38,113 bases of DNA from SAR86 cluster bacterium SAR86B (GCA_905181955.1 CAJJAC010000003.1:1-38113), one strand, 5' to 3'. Positions 8,534-16,897 are shown, counted from the stretch's first letter. The notes: generated from the sequence alone by a model not told the origin. Numbers and translations: made by a program.

Positions 8534-8569
8534 GACACATAATAGACATACAAAAAATAGGAGAGATAA

Positions 8570-8974
8570 ATGTTTAGTCACGTAATGCTTGGAGCGAATG
8601 ATATTGAAGAATCTAGAATATTTTATGATAAAACTATGCCAGCACTTGGTGCCCAGGCAGGCAAGCTATCAATGAATCACGATGGTCATACCAGATATGT
8701 GTATTTTGTTAATAGGGGTAATAGCTTTTTAATTTCACAGCCCATTAATGGCGAGGTAGCCACGCATGGAAATGGGAGCACTATAGGTTTTAATGCATCT
8801 AGTACAGAAATGATTGATGCATGGCATGCAGCAGGAATTGCAGCAGGCTCTAAAACGCCTGAATTGTGTGACTCCCCTGGAATCAGAGAGGGCGGCGGTG
8901 TTCAGCTATACCTAGCCTATTTGGTTGATCCATCTGGCAATAAAATATGCGCTATGTATAGAATTCCTCAATGA
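8570..8974 (+). CDS. VOC family (glyoxalase/bleomycin-resistance-like) protein
   Basis: 134-aa single-domain vicinal-oxygen-chelate protein. It starts FSHVMLGANDIEESRIFYDKT, the classic first beta-alpha unit with a metal-ligand His4, and ends with YLVDPSGNKICAMYR, the standard final strand. A GGAGAGATAA ribosome-binding region precedes the ATG. Typical roles are glutathione or thiol transfer, isomerisation or ring cleavage; none can be singled out. The stop overlaps the next start by 4 nt. Confidence 0.88.
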   Translation: MFSHVMLGANDIEESRIFYDKTMPALGAQAGKLSMNHDGHTRYVYFVNRGNSFLISQPINGEVATHGNGSTIGFNASSTEMIDAWHAAGIAAGSKTPELCDSPGIREGGGVQLYLAYLVDPSGNKICAMYRIPQ

Positions 8975-9456
8975 TTTCTCAAATATTTAAAAAATTAACC
9001 AAGAATAATGCAGTATTTTTAACTCTTGTTTTCACTTGCTTGGTATTTATACCTAAAGCTTCAGCTGAAGAATCAAATCTAACTCTAAATATTTTAAATT
9101 TAGATAAACCAGGAGTTCTGCGTTTAACCATATGCAAAAATGCAGCAGGATTTGAGAGTTCAGTTGAAAACGAGTCTGAAGAAGAGTCATGCTTTAATGA
9201 TGCAGGGGAAATAGACCTAAATTTATCAGGCATAGATGGAATGTTGCCGCATGGTGAATATGCTATAGCAGTCTTTGTTGATTTAAATGGGAATGGAAAA
9301 ATGGATAAAAACTTTCTTGGAATCCCAAAAGAACAATATGGATTTTCTAATAATGTTATGGGAAGAATGGCAGCTCCATCTTTTGAACAGGCTAAATTTG
9401 AAGTGAAGGGGCCTACTACTCAAAACATAATACTCAAAACAGGAATTCCTAAATAA
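8971..9456 (+). CDS. Secreted DUF2141 protein
   Basis: 161-aa exported protein. Residues 1-32 form a signal peptide (hydrophobic FLTLVFTCLVF, cleavage after KASA). The rest fits DUF2141: a strand GVLRLTIC with Cys, then PHGEYAIAVFVDLNGNGKMDKNF and KEQYGFSNN. The DLNGNGKMD loop looks like a calcium-binding turn. Two Cys residues (TICKN and ESCFN) may pair in the periplasm. The function of the family is unknown. It is coupled to the VOC gene by an ATGA overlap and is the last gene of the forward run. It converges with plsC across 15 nt, with no obvious terminator hairpin between. Confidence 0.85.
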   Translation: MISQIFKKLTKNNAVFLTLVFTCLVFIPKASAEESNLTLNILNLDKPGVLRLTICKNAAGFESSVENESEEESCFNDAGEIDLNLSGIDGMLPHGEYAIAVFVDLNGNGKMDKNFLGIPKEQYGFSNNVMGRMAAPSFEQAKFEVKGPTTQNIILKTGIPK

Positions 9457-9471
9457 GATTAAAACTTAATA

Positions 9472-10074
9472 CTAGAAGTGCTCTGGTATTTTTCCCATAA
9501 AGTCTTTGTAGTATTTTTTGAGATATTCAATATCTCTTTGATTGTCTCCCGTTGGGTAGAAGAGTTCTCTAAAGCTAATTTCTTTAGAAGGATAATCTAT
9601 AGCAACTAAAAGGATTGGACACTCCATTGATTGCGCTATTCTTAGAAATCCAGATTTCCATTTTTCAGCTTTTTTTCTAGTACCTTCTGGAGAAAGGCCT
9701 ATAAGAATACCCCCCTCACGATTAGCAATATCTAGAACATCGTTAATAATATTTTTAGAATCATTACGGTTGACAGGAATACCACCTAAACTTTTTAGTA
9801 AACGAGTAACACCTTTTTTAAATATAGAGTGTTTGCCAAGCCAATAAATTTTTATCTTAAGGCTAAGCACCATTGCCATGCCATAAACAAAATCCCAGTT
9901 AGAAGTATGGGGCGCAAGAATAACTAAAAGCTTCTTCATGTCAGGTATTTGTCCAGTGACTTTCCAGCCTGTAACTGAAAGTAGGCCAGTGCCTACATAA
10001 GATAACAATCTATTTCTTTGCGCCAAAAAGCGCTCAGGAATATTGACCAATAATTTAGATTTTCTATAGCTCAA
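9472..10074 (-). CDS. 1-acyl-glycerol-3-phosphate acyltransferase-like (PlsC family)
   Basis: 200-aa acyltransferase. The catalytic HX4D motif is HTSNWD (His56, Asp61), and the phosphate-binding motif PEGTR is at 129-133. Conserved GGIPVNR lies between them. It would transfer acyl chains to a lysophospholipid or a related lipid at the inner face of the membrane. The start is a TTG at 10072-10074: AAGGAG sits 5 nt upstream, a stop codon lies immediately before, and the first in-frame ATG comes only at residue 45, after much of the N-terminal domain. At 200 aa it is shorter than E. coli PlsC and closer to the short PlsC-like proteins of marine bacteria. Confidence 0.88.
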   Translation of the reverse strand: MSYRKSKLLVNIPERFLAQRNRLLSYVGTGLLSVTGWKVTGQIPDMKKLLVILAPHTSNWDFVYGMAMVLSLKIKIYWLGKHSIFKKGVTRLLKSLGGIPVNRNDSKNIINDVLDIANREGGILIGLSPEGTRKKAEKWKSGFLRIAQSMECPILLVAIDYPSKEISFRELFYPTGDNQRDIEYLKKYYKDFMGKIPEHF

Positions 10075-10245
10075 TTAAGCTCCTTAACTATATTGAATAA
10101 ACCTATTTTAACGTGATTAAAAAAAAATGATATCTTCAGGACTAATTAACTATTTTGACTATAATTTATATCTAGTACGAAATTATTAAAAGCTGACATA
10201 GCTATTCTTTTAGCTGAAGAGGTCAAGCTCTTTGGGTTCCTTAGA

Positions 10246-10443
10246 TTGGGGATGGATTACAAAAGAACATTGCGAGCATGTAATATTCTTGGCGCTAAAG
10301 AATTATTTATCACTGGCTCAAATCCTGAAAAAACCACAGGCTTTATTAGTAAGTTCCTTTTAATAAAACCCTTAGAACAAGAAAAAATTCAATCACAAAT
10401 AAACCTACATTATCATGCGGGCGAATTTGTTAATTTAGATTAG
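10246..10443 (+). CDS. Hypothetical protein, possibly a 5'-truncated remnant
   Basis: 65-aa frame from a TTG (10246) or ATG (10252). The frame is open from 10165 and its upstream codons read protein-like (LLKADIAILLAEEVKLFGF) but contain no ATG, GTG or TTG, and there is no convincing ribosome-binding site. This would fit a gene whose front has been lost, or one using an unusual start. No family recognised. It converges on and overlaps the MAPEG gene by 4 nt. Confidence 0.3.
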   Translation: MGMDYKRTLRACNILGAKELFITGSNPEKTTGFISKFLLIKPLEQEKIQSQINLHYHAGEFVNLD

Positions 10444-10859
10444 CCTAATAAATGAATTCCCAAATCTACCATTAAATAAATATTGGTAAATAGGCCTATT
10501 ACCCAAAAGATACTTCTAAGACTTGGATTTTTATCAGTTGCTACTCTGTAATAAATTACCATATGAATAATTCTAACTACAGCATAAATCCAGACCACGA
10601 CTGATAATTTATGTGGGCTGTAGCCAGCCATCATCGCAAGAATAGCCATGCCAAAAAGTGGGATGATATTTTCTAGCGAATTCCAAAATGTTCTATGAGC
10701 TCTAAAGAAAAAAGAAGCTTGGCCTAAAGCGGGATCTATAACTCCAACTTTATAACCTTTTTCGCTTCTATGAGCCCTTACAAGAACCATGGCTTGAATA
10801 ATAATTATGCTCAGCGTTAACCATAAACCTAATAAGACCGGTTGATATACTTCAAACAT
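10440..10859 (-). CDS. MAPEG family membrane protein
   Basis: 139-aa protein with four predicted membrane helices. The RAHRTFWNSLENIIPLF stretch (about residues 54-70) is the conserved MAPEG core, the region that in family members contacts glutathione. MAPEG members are glutathione transferases/peroxidases or eicosanoid enzymes in eukaryotes; bacterial ones are mostly uncharacterised detoxification enzymes. A strong AAGGAG precedes the ATG. It follows the membrane-protein gene by 11 nt, so they share an operon. Other glutathione-linked genes in this window (two GSTs) agree with a detoxification role. Confidence 0.88.
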   Translation of the reverse strand: MFEVYQPVLLGLWLTLSIIIIQAMVLVRAHRSEKGYKVGVIDPALGQASFFFRAHRTFWNSLENIIPLFGMAILAMMAGYSPHKLSVVVWIYAVVRIIHMVIYYRVATDKNPSLRSIFWVIGLFTNIYLMVDLGIHLLG

Positions 10860-10870
10860 TTTGAACTCCT

Positions 10871-11359
10871 TTAAACTATTTTATTTTTCTTTATCCATAC
10901 CATCTGTGCAAAAACACCAATTATATATGCAGCCAGAAATGCTACATAAAATCCTAGTATCAATGGGTCTTCAAAGCTTTTAGCAATTGGATCGTTAACA
11001 GGAAGACGCCTTAATCCATCTGTAATTGCTGGAATCATATGAAATAGGAAAAGAGCAGAATAGCTTATTGCTTGAAAGTAGGGACACAGCCAACCAAAAA
11101 TTAATCTCTTTTCCATCATCATGCCCCCAGCTACGGCTACTAAGGCTACTACTGCAAGCATATGGGCGACACCAAAACTACCTTGCTTATATATCATCAG
11201 AGCGGATACAGAGGTTATGACTGTTGTTAGTAAAAAAATTTTTGCAGAGTTATTCTTAGATTCAAGAATTTTATATTTAATTATTGAGTAGGCGCCACTT
11301 AACAAAGCAGCTATTCCCATAATTGTATGGAACCATCCAAAGGGTGACATTTCTGGCAT
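10871..11359 (-). CDS. Multi-pass membrane protein (DUF2306-like)
   Basis: 162-aa integral membrane protein with about five hydrophobic helices. It opens with GWFHTIMGIAALLSGAYS, and conserved-looking His residues lie in helices 1, 3 and 4 (FHTIMG, VAHMLA, LFHMIP), reminiscent of DUF2306/heme-interacting small membrane proteins. That assignment is tentative. AGGAG lies shortly before the ATG. It is first of a two-gene unit with the MAPEG protein. Confidence 0.7.
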   Translation of the reverse strand: MPEMSPFGWFHTIMGIAALLSGAYSIIKYKILESKNNSAKIFLLTTVITSVSALMIYKQGSFGVAHMLAVVALVAVAGGMMMEKRLIFGWLCPYFQAISYSALFLFHMIPAITDGLRRLPVNDPIAKSFEDPLILGFYVAFLAAYIIGVFAQMVWIKKNKIV

Positions 11360-11427
11360 AAGAGTCTCCTATTGTTTCTTATTTTTAATAATTATATTGC
11401 TTAGAGCTAAGTCTAAGTCAATATTAA

Positions 11428-12651
11428 CTAACTATTTTCGAGTTCAGAAAATAAAGCATCCATTATTTCATTAACAGTTTTATATAAATTTTTAACTTCA
11501 TGCATCTGATTACATACAAAACCAAAACCTAATTGATTTTCAACATCACCAAAGGCAACAGCCCCACCAACACCGGCATGGCCAAACATTGCACCCTTGA
11601 ATGTCGGAGCAAAGTTTCCAACTGGCATAGAGTTTTTCCCTAATTCATAACCCAGACCAAATGTAATATTAGAACCAAATAAAACTGAATCTGGCCCAGA
11701 AGAAAGTGGTGTTGTCGCATAAGCTAACGTCTCAGGTTTCATTATAATTTGACCATCTCTTTGACAACCATTGCTTAGAATTCCAAAAAGCTTTGCAAGA
11801 CTATGAGCAGTTCCATGACCATTAGCTGAAGGGACTTGAGCCATGCGCCAATCAGCAGAATTATGATAACCCTCAGCATCCTCGTCTCTTGGTTCAAATG
11901 CTACTTTAAAATCACCACCTTTGACCGCCTCTTTCATATTCCAAAATCGTTTAGGTAAAATAAAATTTGGTACATACTTTATATAATCAATAGGATTTCC
12001 TTTCCCGCTATCAGGAAGCATGATCATGTCTGCACACCTGTCAAAGTCAGTTTCACTAAGACCAATCTGAAAATCAATTCCTAAAGGTTCCGCAATCTCT
12101 TCTTTAAAATATTGCCCAACATGCCTTCCATCAACTCTGCGAACAATTTCTCCTACAAGCCAGCCGAAAGTAAGCGCATGGTAGCCTTGTGATGTTCCTG
12201 GTTCTTTAAAAGGTTTTTGTGATGCAAGCGCCTTGGTAAATGCTTCCCAATTTTGCCATGAACCAGAAGGCATTCCTTCTTGGAAACCAAACATTGCAGA
12301 TCTATGACATAACAAATCACTTACTTTAGTATTTTCTTTTCCGTTGCAGCCATATTCAGGCCAGTAAAATGAGACCTTGTTATTAACATCAAGCTTGCCT
12401 TCATCAATAAGCTTAGCGATACAAGTTGCAGCAATGCCTTTGGTTACTGAAAATACATTTACAATAGTATCTTCTTCCCAGGGCTTAGTTCTTTTAATAT
12501 CTTTATGACCACCAAACATGTTTAAGACTGTCTTGCCTTTATATTCAATCGCAAGAGAAGCGCCTAGCTCATATTCCGATTCAATAGCCTTGGTAAACAC
12601 ATTTCCTATTTTTGTAAATGCTGGATCGCAATAGCCAGAAACTTTAGACAT
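11428..12651 (-). CDS. Serine hydrolase of the beta-lactamase/esterase (class C-like) family
   Basis: 407-aa protein with the penicillin-binding-like fold. The SxxK motif SVTK gives nucleophile Ser68 and base Lys71. A Tyr-containing second motif appears in GYHALTFGWLVGE, and a HAG motif near the C-terminus (FGHAGVGG) replaces the KTG of true beta-lactamases. This combination is typical of EstB-like esterases and LACTB-type hydrolases, not of resistance enzymes. No signal peptide, so cytoplasmic, which also argues against a beta-lactam target. A GAGGGGAA ribosome-binding site precedes the ATG. It is divergent from the Cys-rich protein gene. Confidence 0.88.
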   Translation of the reverse strand: MSKVSGYCDPAFTKIGNVFTKAIESEYELGASLAIEYKGKTVLNMFGGHKDIKRTKPWEEDTIVNVFSVTKGIAATCIAKLIDEGKLDVNNKVSFYWPEYGCNGKENTKVSDLLCHRSAMFGFQEGMPSGSWQNWEAFTKALASQKPFKEPGTSQGYHALTFGWLVGEIVRRVDGRHVGQYFKEEIAEPLGIDFQIGLSETDFDRCADMIMLPDSGKGNPIDYIKYVPNFILPKRFWNMKEAVKGGDFKVAFEPRDEDAEGYHNSADWRMAQVPSANGHGTAHSLAKLFGILSNGCQRDGQIIMKPETLAYATTPLSSGPDSVLFGSNITFGLGYELGKNSMPVGNFAPTFKGAMFGHAGVGGAVAFGDVENQLGFGFVCNQMHEVKNLYKTVNEIMDALFSELENS

Positions 12652-12673
12652 CTTATATTCCCCTCGTGTGGCA

Positions 12674-12701
12674 TTGAATATGCCATTTCATATATTATAA
12701 T
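12674..12701 (+). promoter_or_regulatory. Promoter candidate with overlapping dyad, upstream of the Cys-rich protein
   Basis: TTGAAT (12674-12679) and a consensus TATAAT (12696-12701) are 16 nt apart, directed at the gene starting at 12754. A 7-6-7 inverted repeat TTCATAT/ATATGAA (12687-12706) overlaps the -10 box and would suit a repressor, though AT-rich DNA makes such dyads easier by chance. Confidence 0.5.
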
Positions 12702-12753
12702 ATGAATATCTTTATTTATTGTTATGATAAATAGAATTTTAAGAGGAACATAA

Positions 12754-12948
12754 ATGGCAACTTATTCATGTAATCAATGCGGAATGTCGGTTAATGCATC
12801 ATGTGGAGCCTGCGACGCTCCCTTAGTAAATGGAATGTTAGATTTAGATGACGGAACTTCAGTTCAGATATCTGAGTGCCCTAATGAGCACGGAAAAATT
12901 AAATCTCCATTATGCTGTGGTCAAGATATGACCTGCTCTGTTAGCTAG
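12754..12948 (+). CDS. Small cysteine-rich, metal-binding protein
   Basis: 64-aa protein with nine cysteines in a pattern of YSCNQCGM, ASCGACDAP, a lone ECP and LCCGQDMTC. The CCGxxM ending recalls desulforedoxin/rubredoxin-like knuckles, and the paired CxxC motifs suggest one zinc ribbon or an iron site. A GAGGAACATAA ribosome-binding region precedes the ATG. It lies 17 nt before the second haloalkane dehalogenase, so it may be part of the detoxification operon as a redox partner or a regulator. Both roles are speculation. Confidence 0.75.
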   Translation: MATYSCNQCGMSVNASCGACDAPLVNGMLDLDDGTSVQISECPNEHGKIKSPLCCGQDMTCSVS

Positions 12949-12965
12949 CAGATTAATCTAGCTAG

Positions 12966-14030
12966 ATGAAAATCCTCAGAACTCCTGATTCCCAGTTCAA
13001 TGATCTCAAGGACTATCCTTACAAAGCTGTTTATACAAATATTACAACCCAAGACGGAACAGAATTAAGAATTCATCATATTGATGAGGGTCCAAGAGAT
13101 GGTCCTATTTTATTAGCAATGCATGGACAGCCAGTTTGGAGCTATCTTTATGCCAAAATGATTCCCTTTTTAACAGCAGCCGGCATCAGAGTTATTGCAC
13201 CTGATCTGCCAGGCTATGGTAAATCAGACAAACCAGCAGCAAGAGAAGATTATAGTTATCAAAATCAAGTTGACTGGATGGTCGAGTGGCTCGAGAAAAA
13301 TGATTTTAGGAATTTAACTTTTTTTGGGCAAGATTGGGGCGGCTTAATAGGCCTAAGGTTAGTTGCAGCTCGGCCTGAACATTTTATAAAAGTTTCTATC
13401 GGTAATACGGGTCTTCCTTATAACCCAGATGTTCCACAAGACGTTATAGATAAAGTTGGAGCATTTAGAAATAATAAAAAAATTAAACTCACTCCATTAT
13501 CCATGGGAAAAGAGATAAGCAAAATGGATAATAGAGAAGATCATCCAGCTTTAAAGTTTATGTATTGGCAAAAGTTTTGCTGGGAGACAGCCAATTTACC
13601 GACAGGTTTTATTTCCTCAATGATGATTGAAAAACTACCTCCTTACAAAAAGGCTATTAATTATTTATTTTATAAGCTTGGAATAACAAATTCGTCACCT
13701 TTTTATACAGAGCTATCAAAAGCCTTTGATGCACCATTTCCTGATGCCTCATTTAAGATGGGAACAAGAGCAATGCCTAGCCATGTTCCAATTATTCCTG
13801 ATGCTTCTTTGGAAGCGCAGAAAAAAGCACGGGCATTTTTTAAAGATTACGATAAACCTTTCTTGAGCATTTTTGCTGGAAATGATCCAGTAACCAATGG
13901 ATTAGAAAACGATGTTCTAAAAATGGCTCCAAATGCAATAAGCGCAGATCATATTGGGGGCGGTCACTTTTATCAGTGGACTAAGCCCAAAGAACTTTCA
14001 CAAACATTGATTAATTTTATTAAGGAATAG
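12966..14030 (+). CDS. Haloalkane dehalogenase, subfamily I-like (DhlA/DhmA-type)
   Basis: 354-aa alpha/beta-hydrolase. The N-terminus [15 protein letters not shown] and the run [14 protein letters not shown] are characteristic of subfamily I. Nucleophile Asp123 and halide-binding Trp124 sit in QDWGG, the acid is Asp307 (AGNDP, after strand 7), and the base is His334 (GGGHFYQ). The usual HGEPTWS is HGQPVWS here (Gln55 for Glu). The protein is about 45 residues longer than DhlA, mostly in the lid (about 165-245), so the substrate pocket may differ. It is cytoplasmic. It starts 17 nt after the Cys-rich gene, and only one base separates its stop from the GST start. Confidence 0.87.
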   Translation: MKILRTPDSQFNDLKDYPYKAVYTNITTQDGTELRIHHIDEGPRDGPILLAMHGQPVWSYLYAKMIPFLTAAGIRVIAPDLPGYGKSDKPAAREDYSYQNQVDWMVEWLEKNDFRNLTFFGQDWGGLIGLRLVAARPEHFIKVSIGNTGLPYNPDVPQDVIDKVGAFRNNKKIKLTPLSMGKEISKMDNREDHPALKFMYWQKFCWETANLPTGFISSMMIEKLPPYKKAINYLFYKLGITNSSPFYTELSKAFDAPFPDASFKMGTRAMPSHVPIIPDASLEAQKKARAFFKDYDKPFLSIFAGNDPVTNGLENDVLKMAPNAISADHIGGGHFYQWTKPKELSQTLINFIKE

Positions 14031-14031
14031 C

Positions 14032-14715
14032 ATGATAGATTTATACACTTCACCAACTCCCAATGGATACAAAGTATCTTGCGCCTTGGAAGCCATGAAA
14101 TTAGATTATAAGGCTCATTTAATTAACCTAGGTGAGGGAGATCAAAAGAAACCAGAATTTTTAGCCATTAGTGCAAATGGAAGAATCCCAGCTATTGTGG
14201 ATAGAGATAATGAGGATCTCGCAATCTTTGAGTCGGGAGCTATTATGATTTATCTTGCTGAGAAATCAGGAATGCTTATACCTTCAGATAGCAAAGGCAG
14301 GGCTAAAGTTATTCAATGGTTAATGTTTCAAATGGGAGGAATCGGCCCAATGATGGGGCAAGCCAATGTTTTCTTTAGATACTTTCCTGAGAAGATTCAG
14401 CCCGCAATTGATCGTTATCAAAATGAAGGCAGAAGATTGTTCGAAGTACTAGATACTCAGTTAGCAAAAAGTGAATGGTTAGCAGACGATTACTCGATTG
14501 CAGATATAGCAAATTGGTGTTGGACAAGAACCCATAAGTGGTCAGGGATATCAGTTGATGGCTTAGATAATTTAGCAAGATGGAATGATGCAATGTACAA
14601 GCAGCCAGGCATGCTAGAGGGAATCAAAGTCCCGGTTTCAATAGATAATATTTTAGATGATGACAAGAAGATGAAAGAGTTTGCAGATAGAGCTCGAAAG
14701 AATCTTCAAACCTAG
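14032..14715 (+). CDS. Glutathione S-transferase, YfcG/Nu-class like
   Basis: 227-aa GST. The N-terminal thioredoxin-like domain begins [18 protein letters not shown], with the TPNGxK motif of YfcG/Ure2p-type enzymes, and contains the glutathione-binding ESGAI (about residues 66-70). The helical C-domain carries [14 protein letters not shown], the N-capping motif. YfcG-type enzymes act as disulfide-bond reductases and peroxidases. It begins one base after the dehalogenase stop, so translation is coupled. It may quench reactive aldehydes formed after dehalogenation (inference). Confidence 0.93.
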   Translation: MIDLYTSPTPNGYKVSCALEAMKLDYKAHLINLGEGDQKKPEFLAISANGRIPAIVDRDNEDLAIFESGAIMIYLAEKSGMLIPSDSKGRAKVIQWLMFQMGGIGPMMGQANVFFRYFPEKIQPAIDRYQNEGRRLFEVLDTQLAKSEWLADDYSIADIANWCWTRTHKWSGISVDGLDNLARWNDAMYKQPGMLEGIKVPVSIDNILDDDKKMKEFADRARKNLQT

Positions 14716-14724
14716 GAGTACACC

Positions 14725-15336
14725 ATGTTGAAAGTTCATTTCGTTGCAAATACTAGAGCTGGACGAATAGTTTGGCTATTAGAAGAATTAGGGCTTGAGT
14801 ATGAAGTTAATATCATGCCTTTTACAAAAGAAGGATTAAAGTCAGAGGAGCATAGATCAAGACATGCCCTTGGAAGAGTTCCAGTTTTAGAAGACGGAGA
14901 TGTTTCTATCTTTGAATCAGGAGCTATTATTGAATACGTTCTAGCAAGGCATAAAAATGGCGGTTTAAAACCAGATGTAAATGCCCCAGAATTCCCTGAG
15001 TATCTGCAGTGGTATCACTATTGTGAAGGCATGGTGATGCCACCTATGAATCAAATAGTAGTACAAACTATTTTATTACCTCCTGATCGCAGAGATGAGA
15101 ATGTCTTGATACAAGCACAAAAATTATTATCAAAATCTTTAGCTCCAGTTAATGAAGTTCTTGCTGGAAAAGATTATTTAATTGGAGATTTTTCTGCAGC
15201 TGATGTAATGCTAGGCCATTCATGCTTTATGGCTAATATGATGGGGTGTGTTAGTGAAGAAATGGAAAATATAAAAGCATATGTTGCAAAAATTCAAGCA
15301 AGACCTGCTTTTATAAAAGCTATAGAAATGAAATAA
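14725..15336 (+). CDS. Glutathione S-transferase family protein
   Basis: 203-aa GST with N-terminal HFVANTRAGRIVWLLEELGL, the cis-Pro strand GRVPVLEDG and the glutathione gamma-Glu site ESGAI (about 71-75). The C-domain N-cap is FSAADVMLG. The SRAxR-like active-site turn suggests a beta/theta-type bacterial GST. It is 9 nt after the previous GST with AGGAG before the ATG. Two different GSTs after a dehalogenase suggest a graded handling of electrophilic substrates, but no substrate is shown. Confidence 0.92.
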   Translation: MLKVHFVANTRAGRIVWLLEELGLEYEVNIMPFTKEGLKSEEHRSRHALGRVPVLEDGDVSIFESGAIIEYVLARHKNGGLKPDVNAPEFPEYLQWYHYCEGMVMPPMNQIVVQTILLPPDRRDENVLIQAQKLLSKSLAPVNEVLAGKDYLIGDFSAADVMLGHSCFMANMMGCVSEEMENIKAYVAKIQARPAFIKAIEMK

Positions 15337-15354
15337 GAATTAGAGGAAGTAGTT

Positions 15355-15756
15355 ATGGAAGTAAAAAATGCACTAATACCAAATGAAGAGCAGATGGCAG
15401 GATTCTTAGAGGGAGATACAGAAACCCCAATAAAAATGGTCAATCTATTGAAATTTAAGGATAAAGCAGAATATGCAGATGGAAGAGAAACAGCTCTTTC
15501 AGGCAAAGAAGCGTATGAAATCTATGTAGCTGAAATTCAAGGGCATCTTGAAAAGGTTGGTGGTAAATCTAGTTTTTTTGGCGAGGTTCAAAGGCTTATG
15601 CTAGGTGAAGTAGAGGAGCTATGGGATTGGGTAGCCATAGCAGAATATCCAAGCAAGAAAGCTATGTTAGAAATGATTATGAATTCTGAATATCAAAAGA
15701 GCGAAGAGCATAGAAGTGCCGGACTTGCTGGACAATTAAATATTGAAACTAAGTGA
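15355..15756 (+). CDS. DUF1330 family protein (second copy in window)
   Basis: 133-aa ferredoxin-like fold protein. MVNLLKFKDKA, the conserved first strand, is followed by a Tyr-rich helix (GKEAYEIYVAEI) and AIAEYPSKKAMLEMIMNSEYQ, the family's second repeat of strand and helix. AGAGGAAG lies before the ATG. Its stop overlaps the GTG of a small hidden gene. It is only distantly like the DUF1330 at 5511-5828, so not a recent duplicate. Confidence 0.85.
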   Translation: MEVKNALIPNEEQMAGFLEGDTETPIKMVNLLKFKDKAEYADGRETALSGKEAYEIYVAEIQGHLEKVGGKSSFFGEVQRLMLGEVEELWDWVAIAEYPSKKAMLEMIMNSEYQKSEEHRSAGLAGQLNIETK

Positions 15757-15893
15757 TTAATTTTAAAAATTTGCTACCTATTGCAGAAGTGGGTAAATAC
15801 ACGAATGATATTACTCCAAGTGCTGAATATGCTCCCTATGTAATTATATTTATGGTTGCTATGTTTTTCATGTCCTTGTTAGAAAAGAAGTAA
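15753..15893 (+). CDS. Hidden 46-aa single-pass membrane peptide
   Basis: A GTG at 15753-15755 overlaps the previous TGA by two bases (GTGA), a classic coupled start, and opens 46 codons ending TAA at 15893. The polar N-terminal half (about residues 1-27) is followed by one membrane span YVIIFMVAMFFMSLL and a short KK end, so the N-terminus is probably outside. It fills most of a 144-nt gap before the GNAT gene. No family recognised. Confidence 0.6.
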   Translation: MINFKNLLPIAEVGKYTNDITPSAEYAPYVIIFMVAMFFMSLLEKK

Positions 15894-15900
15894 TCTTCCA

Positions 15901-16410
15901 ATGTCTGAATTTATTCTTCAACCCTTTTCATCTGATGTTAATGATCAGGATCTAAAAAGTATCTATGATCTTAACCAAGCTAATGTGCCCGAAGTTGGCT
16001 CATTAGAAGATATATCAGTATTATCTGAACTTATAGGAATGAGCAGTTTTAACCTTGCTATTAAATTGAATAACGAATTGGTTGGATATATTATTTGTTT
16101 TAAAGAAGGCGCTAAATATCAATCTTTAAATTATAAGTTTTTTAAAGAAAGTATTGATGAGTTTTTATATGTAGATCGAGTTGCCATCAAAGACGGCTTT
16201 AGAGACCAAGGTTTAGGAACTATGATTTATGATTCTGTTTTCGTTGAGGCACACGAGCTTAATGTACCTGTTTTATGTGAGGTTAATACCAGACCCGCAA
16301 ATGATCCATCACTAAAGTTTCATACAAAAATGGGGTTTAAGGAATGCGGGACTAATAATTTTTCATACAATAGTGTTGTTTATTTAAGGAGAGAGAATAA
16401 TGGAACCTAA
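15901..16410 (+). CDS. GNAT family N-acetyltransferase
   Basis: 169-aa acetyl-CoA-dependent transferase. The acetyl-CoA-binding loop is RDQGLG (101-106), preceded by the strand LYVDRVAI, and the C-terminal FHTKMGFKECGT is the usual end of the fold. The acceptor is unknown. The gene overlaps the next membrane-protein gene by 11 nt. Start ATG at 15901 has only weak ribosome-binding sequence. Confidence 0.9.
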   Translation: MSEFILQPFSSDVNDQDLKSIYDLNQANVPEVGSLEDISVLSELIGMSSFNLAIKLNNELVGYIICFKEGAKYQSLNYKFFKESIDEFLYVDRVAIKDGFRDQGLGTMIYDSVFVEAHELNVPVLCEVNTRPANDPSLKFHTKMGFKECGTNNFSYNSVVYLRRENNGT

Positions 16411-16897
16411 TTTTCAAGCATTACAGGTAATAGCAGAAGTAGCACTGGGTATCGTTGGATTTTCTGCAATACTTATCGGCCTAAGCAGAACTTCCGATGG
16501 CTTTAGCGCTCCTGATAACTTTAGAATTCAGTTATTAACCTATTCTGCATTCTCTGCAATGTTTTGCGCTTTACTTCCTTTTGCAATTTATGCAGATTCA
16601 AACCCAGAACTATCCTGGTCAATTGTCAGCTGGGTTATTTGCATAGTATCCGTCATGGGTTTATTGATTTTTCCAAGACGCATGCTTGGTCTTAGAAACG
16701 AGGGATATGAAAAACTTTTCCCTATTCATATATTTCTCTTTCAGACCGCTATATTGTCTGCAATCTTTATGATCTCTGGCTTGATGATTCTTGGATACAT
16801 AAAGGCTAAAGCTAATTTTTATGTAATCTGTCTTATGTTATTTTTGGTTCAAAGCTCGTTTGCTTTTATAAGGACTATGTTTGTAAGAATAAAGTAG
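16400..16897 (+). CDS. Four-helix membrane protein, unknown
   Basis: 165 aa with four hydrophobic helices: VALGIVGFSAILIGL, AFSAMFCALLPFAIY, IVSWVICIVSVMGLLIF, and a long pair AILSAIFMISGLMIL / FYVICLMLFLVQSSF. GGAGAG precedes the ATG, and the start lies within the GNAT gene. Family not recognised; similar short four-helix proteins of unknown role are common in marine proteobacteria. It converges with the FAD monooxygenase across 8 nt. Confidence 0.75.
   Translation: MEPNFQALQVIAEVALGIVGFSAILIGLSRTSDGFSAPDNFRIQLLTYSAFSAMFCALLPFAIYADSNPELSWSIVSWVICIVSVMGLLIFPRRMLGLRNEGYEKLFPIHIFLFQTAILSAIFMISGLMILGYIKAKANFYVICLMLFLVQSSFAFIRTMFVRIK

Noticed and set aside
9457-9471. Terminator between the convergent DUF2141 and plsC genes
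   Set aside because: Only 15 nt, with no hairpin or T-tract.
11428-12651. Beta-lactam resistance gene
   Set aside because: SxxK is present, but HAG replaces KTG and there is no export signal; an esterase is more likely.
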